Assembly: GCF_008386395.1 (NCBI RefSeq)
Contig: NZ_CP043761.1
Span: 3,906,001-3,970,000 of the forward strand
Source of the DNA: Paenibacillus sp. 37
Lineage (GTDB): Bacteria; Bacillota; Bacilli; Paenibacillales; Paenibacillaceae
DNA: 64,000 bases
Reading direction: 5' to 3'
Numbering within the stretch: the first letter of the stretch is position 1; each line of letters starts with the position of its first letter. Position numbers and translations under genes: made by a program. The notes below the pieces were generated by a model. It searched no databases. It had not been told where the DNA came from and worked only from the letters and a program-made list of their open reading frames with translations. Below are positions 42,880 to 53,029 of this stretch, in pieces.

Positions 42880-44680
42880 TACCGATATCCAGTTTCAGAC
42901 TGAGCACCGTTTGACCCTTCAGGAAACTGATTGGGCTAATCCGTTTGGGTTCCACACGCACAAAGGCATAGAAGTATTCAAGCGATTGGGAACCATATCC
43001 TGACTCCAGTCTTTGGATCATCGCCTGCCAGTCCGATGAATACGGGAGAGTGAGTGCCAGTCTTTCCCCTTCGGTATTCTCAACTGTCAGGACAAGCTCC
43101 TGCGTTTGTTTGACAAAGTTATGGTCCACAATTCGAGCAACTTTGATCACAGCCAATCGTTCTTTGGGAGCAGCAAACAAGTCGAACGATCGCGATTCCT
43201 CTTGAAGTACAGAGTTTACATCTTGCATGGTTTTGCCCAGATTCAACGTTTCCACACCCGTTCGTGGCAAAATCGCAAGTTTGGCACCTTCCCCGGAAGA
43301 GATCCGGCGTTCTTCATTCACTTTAACGGAATGGAATTGAACTTCTTCGCCCACGAACTGGCGAAAGGTCAGATTAGGCAGCCATGGTGTGAATGCACCA
43401 TAATGCTCTGTATATGAGAACTCCTGATCATCATAATATACAGCACGTACATCGCTATAGGTGTAGATTTCCTCATCATCGAAGCAATAGAAGTAATAGG
43501 TGATTCCACGGAAACCGGATCGTGTCTCCCACGCATCAGCTCCCAGTCCATACAGGTGAAGTGAAGGAACCGTAAAGTATTTACTTCGAAAACTGCCAAT
43601 GAGCTGACTCTGCTGAATGACAGACACCTTTTCTTCTTCAAGAACCCGGAGTGCAAGATACAGCTTACTTATCCGATCCAACATGGATTGCATGGAGAAA
43701 CGTATATGTCTGTTAAAAAATAACTGTAGTTCCCCTTGAATCCCTCGCAAATTGCGTTCTATGTCAGGCAGGTTGCCACTATGAGCTGCAATTGCCAAAG
43801 TCTCCAGTTGTGCCATGTAGGACTGAGGAAGGCGGGCCAGTCCCGTCTTCAACAATCCTGCGAGCATCATGCGACATTCCTGCACCGTCTGCAGAGAGAA
43901 CTTGGCTTCGTACACCCTTCCACTTAATGCATCCGTATCATCCAGCCCTTTTAGTGAACGATATCGTAGCAAAGCTTCAAGCTTGGCCATTTTCCCGGCT
44001 GTCTGCGGCAACTTGCAAAGAGCTTTCGCAAGACTGGCTTCCTCGGTAAAAGACACCTCCATATCCTGACTTGTCAGCTGTACCGTAAGAAGTGAATCTA
44101 CGATGATCTTCACCTCTTCAGGGTACCTTAGGCGGAATACAACTTCCTCCAACATGGAAGCGCTATATGGTTTAATTAACACGCTAAGGTCAGACTCCGT
44201 CATCCAGTGAAAGCGAGACTCCATTTCAAGAGATGGCGAATGCGAAACTACGTTTGAATCATCCCTATTTGATGCGGAGTTTGATACTGATTCTGTTACT
44301 GATACGTCTTTTGATGCGTCCAACGAATCGTTATCCGAAATCCCTGAGTCTTTATCCAGCACATGGTTTTCATCTGCACTCATCGAATCCTCTAACGAAA
44401 GTTCCCGTTGATCATATAGAATTGCAATCAGCACATGCTTGCAGATATGCTCTGACGGACAGGAACAATTCCAATGATCCAGCGTATTTTCAAGCGTACA
44501 TTGTGTCCCGTCACTGAGCTGACAACTCACAGATGATTCATTCCATTTGTACGTTACACTTACACCATTGTCCAACTCTTTCAAAGACCTTTTGTACAAC
44601 CCTTTGTTGGCATACCGAATCAGATAATCCTCTGTACACAGCTTCGAAAAACTTCGGAATTTCTCTTTGAATCCACTCAC
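42848..44680 (-). CDS. SWIM zinc-finger protein (YehQ-like)
   Basis: The 610-residue protein starts at GTG 44680, four bases after the stop of the DUF4132 gene. The SWIM finger is WNCSCPSEHICKHVLIAIL, with ligands Cys72, Cys74, Cys80 and His82 (C-x-C-x5-C-x-H). SWIM domains bind DNA or proteins. A Ser/Asp-rich low-complexity stretch (residues about 95-150) separates it from a long alpha/beta region with no named domain. E. coli YehQ is likewise a SWIM protein encoded beside a MoxR ATPase and a VWA protein, so I read this as its counterpart (established co-occurrence, homology inferred). Confidence 0.8.
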   Translation of the reverse strand: MSGFKEKFRSFSKLCTEDYLIRYANKGLYKRSLKELDNGVSVTYKWNESSVSCQLSDGTQCTLENTLDHWNCSCPSEHICKHVLIAILYDQRELSLEDSMSADENHVLDKDSGISDNDSLDASKDVSVTESVSNSASNRDDSNVVSHSPSLEMESRFHWMTESDLSVLIKPYSASMLEEVVFRLRYPEEVKIIVDSLLTVQLTSQDMEVSFTEEASLAKALCKLPQTAGKMAKLEALLRYRSLKGLDDTDALSGRVYEAKFSLQTVQECRMMLAGLLKTGLARLPQSYMAQLETLAIAAHSGNLPDIERNLRGIQGELQLFFNRHIRFSMQSMLDRISKLYLALRVLEEEKVSVIQQSQLIGSFRSKYFTVPSLHLYGLGADAWETRSGFRGITYYFYCFDDEEIYTYSDVRAVYYDDQEFSYTEHYGAFTPWLPNLTFRQFVGEEVQFHSVKVNEERRISSGEGAKLAILPRTGVETLNLGKTMQDVNSVLQEESRSFDLFAAPKERLAVIKVARIVDHNFVKQTQELVLTVENTEGERLALTLPYSSDWQAMIQRLESGYGSQSLEYFYAFVRVEPKRISPISFLKGQTVLSLKLDIGNGRMGRLGRI

Positions 44681-44684
44681 GTCA

Positions 44685-47600
44685 TCAACGCCCCGTTGCT
44701 CTCAATATATCGTAGATCGTTTCACTGAATACTCGACCTGGAACGTTGCCCAGAGCAATCGGTTTGTTGTCCCCATAGTAATAATATTGCTTGTTATTCG
44801 GTTTGAAGAAATGAAGGGATTCCAGGGTAATGTCATCCAATCCCTCGTAATACGTGATGCTCGTACCGCTGAATTGTAATTCTGCAACAAGATCTCCGTA
44901 CTCTTTATAAAATTCATGATACCAGCCGCCGTCCTGTGCCGGCCCTTTGATCCAGCCATATTTCTCCAGTGCTTTGGGGAAAGCCGTTGGTGAGAAATCA
45001 GACTCAGGCAGATGATCGTATTCATTCTTCGTTTTATCCTCATCTTCCGGCTGGTGAATCTCACGATTCAGTTGCTCAAATGGCTGCTTGATCTCATAAT
45101 CCTCCAACTGCGTTGTCCAACCTTCAAGCGTTACCTGATCCAGTTCCAACGGATGTATAAGTCCCACCTGCGCACCCGAAGGCAGATCAACCTCGTCTTC
45201 ATCCACGGAATTGAATGTGCCGTCCTCCATATAACGGAAGGTGCTGATCAGTGCGCCATCCTCATACGTTCCCCAGATCAGACCAACAGCAAATTTTTGC
45301 ATAATGACATTTTGTACAAACAAGGCTTTCCACTCATCGGCAGACCACAGACGTTGTTTGGATAATGATTCTTCCAGACGCTGCGCCTGAATGTTAACCA
45401 TGGATTTGAGATCTTTTTTCAGCTGTGTGAAACGTGCCTTGGACTGTGCTGCCAGATCAGCATCATCTTTCTGTGCAGGAGCAGGCAGACTCTTCACGGA
45501 TTTGCCCGTTTCTTCATTGAGAACAACCACTTGCAAGTCTCCATTGACCTTAACCAGGAAGGAGCGCTCTCCGTAACTCAGCTGCATGGTTCCTTTTTCA
45601 TCAAAACCCAGTGTAGTGACAAGTCGATCTTCCAGTTGTTCCGAGGTAAGTCCCATATTATCGGCTGCAAGCTGCAATGCTTCTTCTGCTGCACCTTTCA
45701 CCTGACGGTTCTTCACGCCACGTTTGATTTTGTCAATCGCCATAAGAGCGGATGGATCTTTCAGATAAGCAAGCACTTTCACAGCATCTGCTGCAATCGC
45801 CCCACGACTGTTTTCTGTCCATTCCTTAATTTGCGGAGTCAGAATATTTACAATCTGAATATCGCCAAAAAGTGCTGAAACATACATCACCCACTTTTCT
45901 TTCGCGGGGGCACCTTCCTGAATCCAGACCTGAAGCAATTCACTTGCAAAACGAACGAGTGATGCCTCACTTACGTAGTCCCGTAATTCATTTAATCTTT
46001 CATTGGGTCCTGACGTGTGATCCAGCGATTGCACCATAACATATAGCTTAATTCGGTCATCTAACGGCTGATTGTCCTCTGTTCGCATCAGGGAAGGGAG
46101 ATCTTTCAGGGACAACCAACTTAGTCTGGACAGCTTTTTGTTATCTGCCTGATCAGCAAGCGCAGCATGAGCATACTCCGGGCTCAGATCTGCGGTATTG
46201 AGCAGAATTTGAATCAAGTTCTTCCAGTCCGCTGCCTTCTCTTTCTTCAAAAGCTCACCGTACAGCTCCTTGCTATTTTCCAGACTGCGGATTGCGGTCA
46301 GAGCCATCTCTTTGATTCCCGCTTTTTTCTCCGAGAGGTATACGAGCGTATACAAGTCCTGATCAGGAATCCGGTTGAATTCGGCTAAAGCCACGCCGCT
46401 CGCCTTCTTGGACGAATCCTGTAGTCCAGCACGAATCGCTTCGGCCAATATTTTCTTCGATAACTCATCACGCTGTTCAAAGGTAATCTCCAGAATTAGA
46501 ATGCGCGTATCCGTTGGCAGTTTCTTGTACTGTGTCAGTGCATAGTCCAGATTCTGCTGAATGATTCGGCGGTATTCGTCATGTGGCATGGATTTGTATC
46601 TATAGTCGGTCATACCATTAAGTGAGATCAGGCTGGTTAGCAATTTCTCACGTTTCACTTCAGGATCTTGCCCATAACGTTGAAGAAGCTGCTCTCCACT
46701 AAACGCGTATGAATTGTACATGTCTGAGACGATATCCAGCGTCCAATCAGGATGAGTGGTCAGGATTGCGAACCTGCGCATCGCCTCTGAGTCCAAGGGC
46801 AGAAAACTAATACTAATGAGGTTGTGAACACGCTTCTTATCCCGATTCAGTTGATTAAACAACCCGCGACTATTCGGGTCCTCCCAATATTCTTCAAGGG
46901 TGTTTTCCCCACTTAAATATCTTGCAATCGCAATTCCTTGACGTCCCCCGTCCAAAGGATGCCGCAGAGCGTTGAATACCGCTTGCTCCACTGACTCCTC
47001 CGCATTAGGCAATGCCAATCCTTGATCCTCCATGAATTTCTGAATGCAAAGTTTGAGGAATGGCGGTTTGATCATCTCGTATGCTCGAATCGCTTGTTCA
47101 GGACGATTTGCGATCGCGGATTGTAGCATGTTCCAGGATACCGTGTACGAATTAAGCTCGTCCCGCAACATTTCAACTAACTGATAAGGCTCATCCAGAG
47201 GCACAAGTCCAGCAAGCAGATCATTTGGACTCTTTGCTCTCGGGTCCATACTTAGCAGGTAACTGCGAACTTCAAGTGGATAAATCTCATGTAACTGATG
47301 CAGGGTGTGAAGCAAAACATGCCCAATCTCACTATTTGCATCAAGAAAACGTTGTTTACCTCCACTAATGTTAATCAGGTACAACAAGGCACTGCTCACC
47401 AGTACCATCGTTTGATGGAATACAGCGTGTGAACATTGCTCTTTTGGAGAGAAAGACGTATTGGGATATAGCTCCGCTATGAGCTGATTACGCTTTTGCT
47501 TGAGGAATTCATCCTTCAATTCTTGGGAAGATCCGTTATGCTTCCCTTGAATATTACTGACCACTACAGGTTCAATCAACGTATGTAGCTCTTCCCGCAA

Positions 47601-48239
47601 CTTATCTGGATCATTAGCCATCACATGTTGAAACAACGCTGGCAACGATTGAGCAGAAGATTCAACCTCTGCATGAGAAGGGGTATTACTTAGCTTCGAA
47701 TATAGCTGCAGGAGCATTAATGCATTAATGACATCCCGATAATTCCCCTGACTGTCCGCTTTTTTGGAATCAAAAAGCCACTGGGCACGTTTTAATTTAC
47801 TCTTCAATTCAGCCAGAATTTCGTTCTCGCCCGCAAACTGTTTGATCTTCTCCAACCGGGCCAACAACCCGCCCATGCGATCAGAACTTTTGCTCTTCCC
47901 GCTTAAGCCGTAGGCTTCTGAATCATTTCCCATACAGATGGTAAAGGCATCCGTTCTCCATGTATTTCGTTTGGAATAAGTCGATTCCAGATATATCACA
48001 ATAGCCCCGGCACGGTAAAAGATGTCGCCGTCCTCTTTTTTGGCGAGCTTCATGAGCAGATCAATCGTCTGATACACATAATGACTCGAATTTCCCAACA
48101 TATCCGGGAACTTGTCTGATGTTCCCAAGACATAATCAATAATTTCGGAGCTTCGATCTGTTTTTAATGAATACTCGTTTGAACAAGTTACTGCGAATTT
48201 CTCCACCAATGTTTCTACTGCACGGTCTGTGGTAAGCAT
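44685..48239 (-). CDS. DUF4132 protein, YehI/MolR-like
   Basis: The start is at ATG 48239, 8 bases after GAGGAGG; an in-frame start at 48290 would overlap the VWA gene and lacks such a site. The product has about 1184 residues, matching the roughly 1200-residue YehI/MolR proteins. Most of it is a helical-repeat solenoid (many Leu-rich ARM/HEAT-like helices such as LSRLSWLSLKDLPSLM and SDPSALMAIDKIKRG-like units). The C-terminal DUF4132 domain has FAVGLIWGTYEDGALISTFR, VGLIHPLELDQVTLEGWTTQ and YEIKQPFEQLNREI. No catalytic motif is known. It is encoded between the VWA and SWIM genes and is probably a scaffold of the same complex. Confidence 0.82.
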   Translation of the reverse strand: MLTTDRAVETLVEKFAVTCSNEYSLKTDRSSEIIDYVLGTSDKFPDMLGNSSHYVYQTIDLLMKLAKKEDGDIFYRAGAIVIYLESTYSKRNTWRTDAFTICMGNDSEAYGLSGKSKSSDRMGGLLARLEKIKQFAGENEILAELKSKLKRAQWLFDSKKADSQGNYRDVINALMLLQLYSKLSNTPSHAEVESSAQSLPALFQHVMANDPDKLREELHTLIEPVVVSNIQGKHNGSSQELKDEFLKQKRNQLIAELYPNTSFSPKEQCSHAVFHQTMVLVSSALLYLINISGGKQRFLDANSEIGHVLLHTLHQLHEIYPLEVRSYLLSMDPRAKSPNDLLAGLVPLDEPYQLVEMLRDELNSYTVSWNMLQSAIANRPEQAIRAYEMIKPPFLKLCIQKFMEDQGLALPNAEESVEQAVFNALRHPLDGGRQGIAIARYLSGENTLEEYWEDPNSRGLFNQLNRDKKRVHNLISISFLPLDSEAMRRFAILTTHPDWTLDIVSDMYNSYAFSGEQLLQRYGQDPEVKREKLLTSLISLNGMTDYRYKSMPHDEYRRIIQQNLDYALTQYKKLPTDTRILILEITFEQRDELSKKILAEAIRAGLQDSSKKASGVALAEFNRIPDQDLYTLVYLSEKKAGIKEMALTAIRSLENSKELYGELLKKEKAADWKNLIQILLNTADLSPEYAHAALADQADNKKLSRLSWLSLKDLPSLMRTEDNQPLDDRIKLYVMVQSLDHTSGPNERLNELRDYVSEASLVRFASELLQVWIQEGAPAKEKWVMYVSALFGDIQIVNILTPQIKEWTENSRGAIAADAVKVLAYLKDPSALMAIDKIKRGVKNRQVKGAAEEALQLAADNMGLTSEQLEDRLVTTLGFDEKGTMQLSYGERSFLVKVNGDLQVVVLNEETGKSVKSLPAPAQKDDADLAAQSKARFTQLKKDLKSMVNIQAQRLEESLSKQRLWSADEWKALFVQNVIMQKFAVGLIWGTYEDGALISTFRYMEDGTFNSVDEDEVDLPSGAQVGLIHPLELDQVTLEGWTTQLEDYEIKQPFEQLNREIHQPEDEDKTKNEYDHLPESDFSPTAFPKALEKYGWIKGPAQDGGWYHEFYKEYGDLVAELQFSGTSITYYEGLDDITLESLHFFKPNNKQYYYYGDNKPIALGNVPGRVFSETIYDILRATGR

Positions 48240-48258
48240 TACACATTCCTCCTCAAAT

Positions 48259-49482
48259 TTAAGTGATGATCTCGCCAATCCAATCCGCAAGCTCGTTTGG
48301 GGTAATTGCGGCTACATGTGCGCCCATATTGGTCAACGTCTGTGCTGCATGTTGGTTATAGACTGAATCCCCGTTAAAATCGAGTGCGGTGAGAACCAGC
48401 AATTTGCATCCTGCATCGATGATATCTTTACACGCTTTGTACATCTGCGCGATTGGATAGCCTTCCTCCAGATCGCTGACAAGAATAAAGATCGTTTTGC
48501 CTGGATTATCGATTAACGTCTCTCCGTAACGCAACGCTTTGGTAATATGTGTCCCCCCGCCGAGCTGTACATTCATGAGCACGTCTACCGGGTCCTCCAG
48601 CCTGTCGCTCAGGTCAACCACCTGTGTATCAAAAATGAATAATTTCGTGCGCAGCGCATTCAAGCGATAAAAGATGCTGGCCATCACCGAACTGTAGATG
48701 ACTGAATCGAGCATACTGCCGCTTTCGTCCACACCAATAATAATGTTCCACTTGTTATGCGGCTGTATATTCCCGTCGAAATAGAGACGATCAATCACAA
48801 ATCTGCGCTTATTTTTATCATAATTTTTCAAATTTTTGGTGATGGTTCGTTTGAAATTCAGATTGCGCAAGGAACGTACCGAACTGGAGGTATAACGACT
48901 GCGCTTGCCCATGATACTGGCTCGAGTCTGAGATTCCAGCTTGCTGCGGAGTTCTTCAACCACGGTTCGAACGATATCCTTGGCGCTCTTTAACACCTCA
49001 CCTTTCATCCGTCCTTTGAACTGCATAATGTTCTTGAGCAGATTCATGTTGGGTTCAAGGGATTCAAGCAACTTTTTGTCCGTTAACAATTCTGTCAGCC
49101 CATAACGATCAAGCGCCTGTTTCTCCAATATTTCGACCGTTGGTTTGGGGAATAGATCCCTGACCTTGTGCAGCCATTTCGGTACAGTCAGGTTAGACGC
49201 ACCGCGTCCTCCCTCTTTTCGATAACCTTGTTCTTCACCGTATTCACGGTTATAGAGATACCCCAGAATCTCATCGATTTCCGTATATTGAAATTCAGCC
49301 GAAGTATATTGGTCTGTATTACACAACCCTTCTTCAGCGGATTCACCGAGAATCAGACGCCATCGATTTAAGGTTTCAGCAGAATGTTGATCCCCTCGGT
49401 TGCTTCCATCCGGATTGGAACTTTCATTGATTTCTCTGGTTTCGTCCGTGCTCCGATTCGCTTCATTCATATTAGCTTCCAT
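48259..49482 (-). CDS. VWA-domain protein (YehP-like)
   Basis: The 407-residue protein begins with an acidic, Asn/Ser-rich tail (residues 1-45), then a helical region, then a C-terminal von Willebrand A domain. The metal-ion-dependent adhesion site is complete: D-E-S-G-S at 252-256 (GVDESGSMLD), Thr in LGGGTHITKAL, and Asp in LVSDLEEGYP. VWA partners of MoxR ATPases deliver or tether substrates by metal-dependent contacts. AAGGAG lies 8 bases before the ATG at 49482, which overlaps the DUF5682 gene by 16 bases, indicating translational coupling. Confidence 0.88.
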   Translation of the reverse strand: MEANMNEANRSTDETREINESSNPDGSNRGDQHSAETLNRWRLILGESAEEGLCNTDQYTSAEFQYTEIDEILGYLYNREYGEEQGYRKEGGRGASNLTVPKWLHKVRDLFPKPTVEILEKQALDRYGLTELLTDKKLLESLEPNMNLLKNIMQFKGRMKGEVLKSAKDIVRTVVEELRSKLESQTRASIMGKRSRYTSSSVRSLRNLNFKRTITKNLKNYDKNKRRFVIDRLYFDGNIQPHNKWNIIIGVDESGSMLDSVIYSSVMASIFYRLNALRTKLFIFDTQVVDLSDRLEDPVDVLMNVQLGGGTHITKALRYGETLIDNPGKTIFILVSDLEEGYPIAQMYKACKDIIDAGCKLLVLTALDFNGDSVYNQHAAQTLTNMGAHVAAITPNELADWIGEIIT

Positions 49483-51920
49483 GCGGTAAACTCCTTTCGA
49501 AGCGCTTCATCCCACGTCTTGGACTGAATCAGCATCTGTTCATCGACTGCTGCCCTCAACATTTCCTCTGGCTCAACCTGATGCAGACTCGCCACCCGTT
49601 CAGCAATCAAGCCTGTCTCCATTGGTGTAAAGTAGGTGAATGCCAACCGCAATTCCGGTACCATACTGATGAAGTCGTCGTATGAGAGCTGTTCAATCAG
49701 ATAATTCAACTCAGACAAGAGCTGATCCTCATATAAAAAAGCATCACGTGCTACAGTGAATACTCCCTGTAAAAAAAGTGCCGTTTGACGGGTCTGATCC
49801 GGTGTACCATGGATATAACCGCGAGCACGATCAACAATCTCATCTCTGGTCCTGTCGCCGAGCCCTGAGGAAATAGCCACACACACACCCTCCAGCTGAG
49901 CCGGAAGCTGGTGATCCGACAGAAGCTCATTTAGATGTATTCGGAATGTCTCATCCTGAAAATGCGCCTCTGATGACTCCGCGAGCATGGCTAGTAACTT
50001 CAATCCCTGAATAATGGCTTCATGCTCATCCGGGTTGGCTCTGGAGAGCTGTAACAGCTTGTCTACGGCATTCCTGTAAGCCTCAGATACCAGCTCAGGG
50101 AGTTGTTGCTCGTCAGATAATCCCAGTAGCCTGCGGTGCTGATGAATTCGGTTCAAGACATGCAGACTGTTACATAAGGAAAGGAAGTTCCCATCGGTTC
50201 TCAGCGCCGAGCGCACCTGTTCATAAAGCTTCATCGCTGTGTCCTGAAGTCCCATGAGCAACGCTTGAAGCATGAGTCGGGCAAGTTCACCGCTATGATG
50301 ATCCGGTATGTCTTGCATCTGTTCTTCCATTTTGCGTGTGGCTGCTCCAGCAAGTGTTCCGCCATAAAGAGAGTTTTCTATCAATCTGGCTTCAATACGG
50401 GATGAGTACATATAAACCCAGGTTTCGCGCACGAGATTCATGTCCCGTTCTGCGATCCAGTCCGGCCCCGATTGCCGTTTCGCAAATTCCGGAACCAGAT
50501 AGGTAATGCATTGAATCAATTGGCTTATCTGACGGTGCTCCGGTTTCGCATATAGATCCAGCACTTTCTTGTGTTGTCCTGTTGTGCGGATCTGCAGTTT
50601 GTGTCCTGTACAACGGACTTTGAAGTCCTCCACGATGGGAATACTGAATGAATTGGGAGCTACGCTTCCAATGACGTCTCCTGTCAATAACTGCTGAAGC
50701 TCTTGCAGCGGTTTATCGGTCGCTAGGGTAAGTTCCCCCTTCACAAAGGAAGAGAGTGCTGCATCCATCAACTCATAGACGCCGCCTTCCCTTTTTCCTC
50801 GAAGCCCGGCAAGACCCTGAATCATGCTGTATGCCTCAATTGCATCACTGGTTGATACATGTTCGTGACCGTCCCGTAATTTGCGCATCAGCCGAGATAA
50901 CAAGTCCAGAGCCGTTAGATTGTACGGTGTACTCTTCTTGCGAAGCAGCTGGTTCCAGATCTGATCGTAATAATTCACATATGGCATGCCGCTTGCATAT
51001 CCATTAAGCCGATCCACTTCAGCAAAAGTATAGACCATCGGATACATCTGTTGGTGAACCGCACTTTGTTGAGACGTACCTGGTTTACCTTGCCCATCCG
51101 AACGTTGGTCTGCATGCTGTTTATCCATCTCTGGCTTTTCCAATTCTGTTTCATGTTCCTCTGACATCAACAGTCCATACGTATGAAATCCACCGGTAAT
51201 GACAAGCACACGATCATGCTCTTGCACCGCTTGATTAATACGTTGTTTCATATGTGCTTCTCTTATCAGATCACCTGAAGACTGTAATCGTTCCGTGGCA
51301 TAACACATTCGGGATAAAGTACAATATGTGAATACATCCTGCACGAATGCCTCAGTAGACTTCTCCAGGCCACCAATCTCAAACACCTTTTCCCACAATT
51401 CATCAAAACTGCGACAGTTTGTTTTTTGACACAACCGGTTAATGAAATCAGACCCCGCAAGCAAGGTTTCGTCCTGGATGGAGATCTCCTTTTGTTCTGT
51501 CTGCCCGGATTTGGATGCACGAGTGGAGAAGTGTTGATAGTCCAGATCAATAAACTTCGCCGGAATGTCCAGCCGTTTTGCTTCTTTCAAAGCTACATAT
51601 TCAGGCGAATAACGAAGCATCGGATAATAACAGGCTTCTCTCTGCAACTCACTCTCATAGGTGTAGTACAGACTGACAGGAGGCAAGGTTGCCTCATCAC
51701 TCAGAACCGAAATTAATGGATTACCGCTCTCTGGTCCTTCGATTAGAATGATATCCGGCTTGTACTCTTCGATTAATCGTAATAAGTGATATGAACATGC
51801 AGGGCTATGGTGTCGTATTGGGTAATAGACCGTATGATTACTCAGGTTATAGACATGGGACTTGAACAAGGATTGTAACTGATCAACATCAGGGTCCAGA
51901 ACTGCTGTTAACCGATCCAT
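49467..51920 (-). CDS. DUF5682 protein (YehM-like)
   Basis: The 817-residue protein opens with the DUF5682 signature: HTVYYPIRHHSPACSYHLLR, then YKPDIILIEGPESGNPLISV. A second conserved stretch is HDRVLVITGGFHTYGLLMSE near residue 230. An alpha/beta domain of about 350 residues is followed by a helical region rich in Leu and Arg. E. coli YehM belongs to this family and is encoded between the MoxR ATPase YehL and the VWA protein YehP, the same order as here. The early His residues and the GGFHT motif suggest an enzyme-like pocket, but no activity is known. It overlaps both neighbours by 13-16 bases. Confidence 0.82.
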   Translation of the reverse strand: MDRLTAVLDPDVDQLQSLFKSHVYNLSNHTVYYPIRHHSPACSYHLLRLIEEYKPDIILIEGPESGNPLISVLSDEATLPPVSLYYTYESELQREACYYPMLRYSPEYVALKEAKRLDIPAKFIDLDYQHFSTRASKSGQTEQKEISIQDETLLAGSDFINRLCQKTNCRSFDELWEKVFEIGGLEKSTEAFVQDVFTYCTLSRMCYATERLQSSGDLIREAHMKQRINQAVQEHDRVLVITGGFHTYGLLMSEEHETELEKPEMDKQHADQRSDGQGKPGTSQQSAVHQQMYPMVYTFAEVDRLNGYASGMPYVNYYDQIWNQLLRKKSTPYNLTALDLLSRLMRKLRDGHEHVSTSDAIEAYSMIQGLAGLRGKREGGVYELMDAALSSFVKGELTLATDKPLQELQQLLTGDVIGSVAPNSFSIPIVEDFKVRCTGHKLQIRTTGQHKKVLDLYAKPEHRQISQLIQCITYLVPEFAKRQSGPDWIAERDMNLVRETWVYMYSSRIEARLIENSLYGGTLAGAATRKMEEQMQDIPDHHSGELARLMLQALLMGLQDTAMKLYEQVRSALRTDGNFLSLCNSLHVLNRIHQHRRLLGLSDEQQLPELVSEAYRNAVDKLLQLSRANPDEHEAIIQGLKLLAMLAESSEAHFQDETFRIHLNELLSDHQLPAQLEGVCVAISSGLGDRTRDEIVDRARGYIHGTPDQTRQTALFLQGVFTVARDAFLYEDQLLSELNYLIEQLSYDDFISMVPELRLAFTYFTPMETGLIAERVASLHQVEPEEMLRAAVDEQMLIQSKTWDEALRKEFTAWKLI

Positions 51921-53008
51921 TTTCTCTCCTCATAATAGTCCTTCCACATTCTCTCTTCCCTGGAACGCTCTTTAACAACCTTGGAGAAGTAGGTTTTGAG
52001 AATGGACAGATCCTTGTCGTTTTCCTTCGCAATGGTCCCGAGCATGTTCTGCACTAACCGATCCAGCGCAATAGCCTTATCTTCGTAGTAATAGGAAGTC
52101 ATCGCACTCTGGACATAGACAGACACCGCTTCCGCCGTACTCATGGAGGCTTGAGGTGTATCAAGCTTATAACCTTCCCGTGTCATACCGGTGCGCAGTT
52201 CCATAAATGTTGTAGCCAGCAATTCAACCACATCCGGGTTAATTTCAATATCAATTCCACTATGTAATAACAGGCTTCGTGCCTGGGATTCAATAATTTT
52301 GGCTTCCATTTTCACGTTATGAATGGGCTTGATCGTTTCGAAATTGAACCGCCGTTTCAAGGCACCACTCATCTCGTTTACACCTTTATCCCGAATATTG
52401 GCTGTAGCAATAACGTTAAATCCCGGCTGGGCAAACAGTACACCGCCATCCAGTTCAGGAATGCTCATGACCTTGTCACTGAGAATACTAATCAGACTAT
52501 CCTGCGCTTCGGCGGGACAACGTGTAATCTCTTCAAAACGGGTAAGAATGCCTTTCTTCATTCCGTTATATAACGGTGATGGCACAAGTGCCGCTTCCGA
52601 AGGGCCTTTATCAAGCAACATGGCGTAATTCCAGGAATACTTGATCATATCTTCCGTCGTGCCTGCCGTACCCTGAATCGTATTCAGGCTGGTTCCGGAG
52701 ATTGCTGCGGTCAGCAGTTCGCTAAGCATGGTCTTGGCTGTCCCGGGTTCTCCCACGAGCATTAATCCTCGATTGCCTGCCAGAGTAACCACTGCACGTT
52801 CAATTAACACGTCATTGCCATAGAATTTGCGGGTAATCGGGATCTCTTCTCCATTCAATAATGCAGGCTTATCCCTGCCTATAATAAAATCGCGCACATA
52901 GGCGGGAGATAACAGCCAGTTCGGGGGGCGTTTCCCCTGATCTTCCTCTCGCAGCGCGCGTAATTCAACCTCGTATAATGTCTCGGCGGGTGGCTTAAGC
53001 ATCTCCAT
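51908..53008 (-). CDS. MoxR-type AAA+ ATPase, YehL subfamily
   Basis: I favour the ATG at 53008 (366 residues), 10 bases after AGGAGA; the frame extends to a GTG at 53029. The AAA+ core is intact: Walker A GEPGTAKT at about residues 86-93, Walker B GILTRFEEI (F-E-E in place of the usual D-E), sensor 1 VIATANIRD, and an arginine-finger region ALKRRFNFE. MoxR ATPases form rings that act as chaperones with VWA partners. The flanking DUF5682, VWA, DUF4132 and SWIM genes place it in the YehL subfamily. It is the first gene of the operon and overlaps the next by 13 bases. Confidence 0.88.
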   Translation of the reverse strand: MEMLKPPAETLYEVELRALREEDQGKRPPNWLLSPAYVRDFIIGRDKPALLNGEEIPITRKFYGNDVLIERAVVTLAGNRGLMLVGEPGTAKTMLSELLTAAISGTSLNTIQGTAGTTEDMIKYSWNYAMLLDKGPSEAALVPSPLYNGMKKGILTRFEEITRCPAEAQDSLISILSDKVMSIPELDGGVLFAQPGFNVIATANIRDKGVNEMSGALKRRFNFETIKPIHNVKMEAKIIESQARSLLLHSGIDIEINPDVVELLATTFMELRTGMTREGYKLDTPQASMSTAEAVSVYVQSAMTSYYYEDKAIALDRLVQNMLGTIAKENDKDLSILKTYFSKVVKERSREERMWKDYYEERKWIG

Positions 53009-53029
53009 CGTCAAGGTGTCTCCTCTCAC

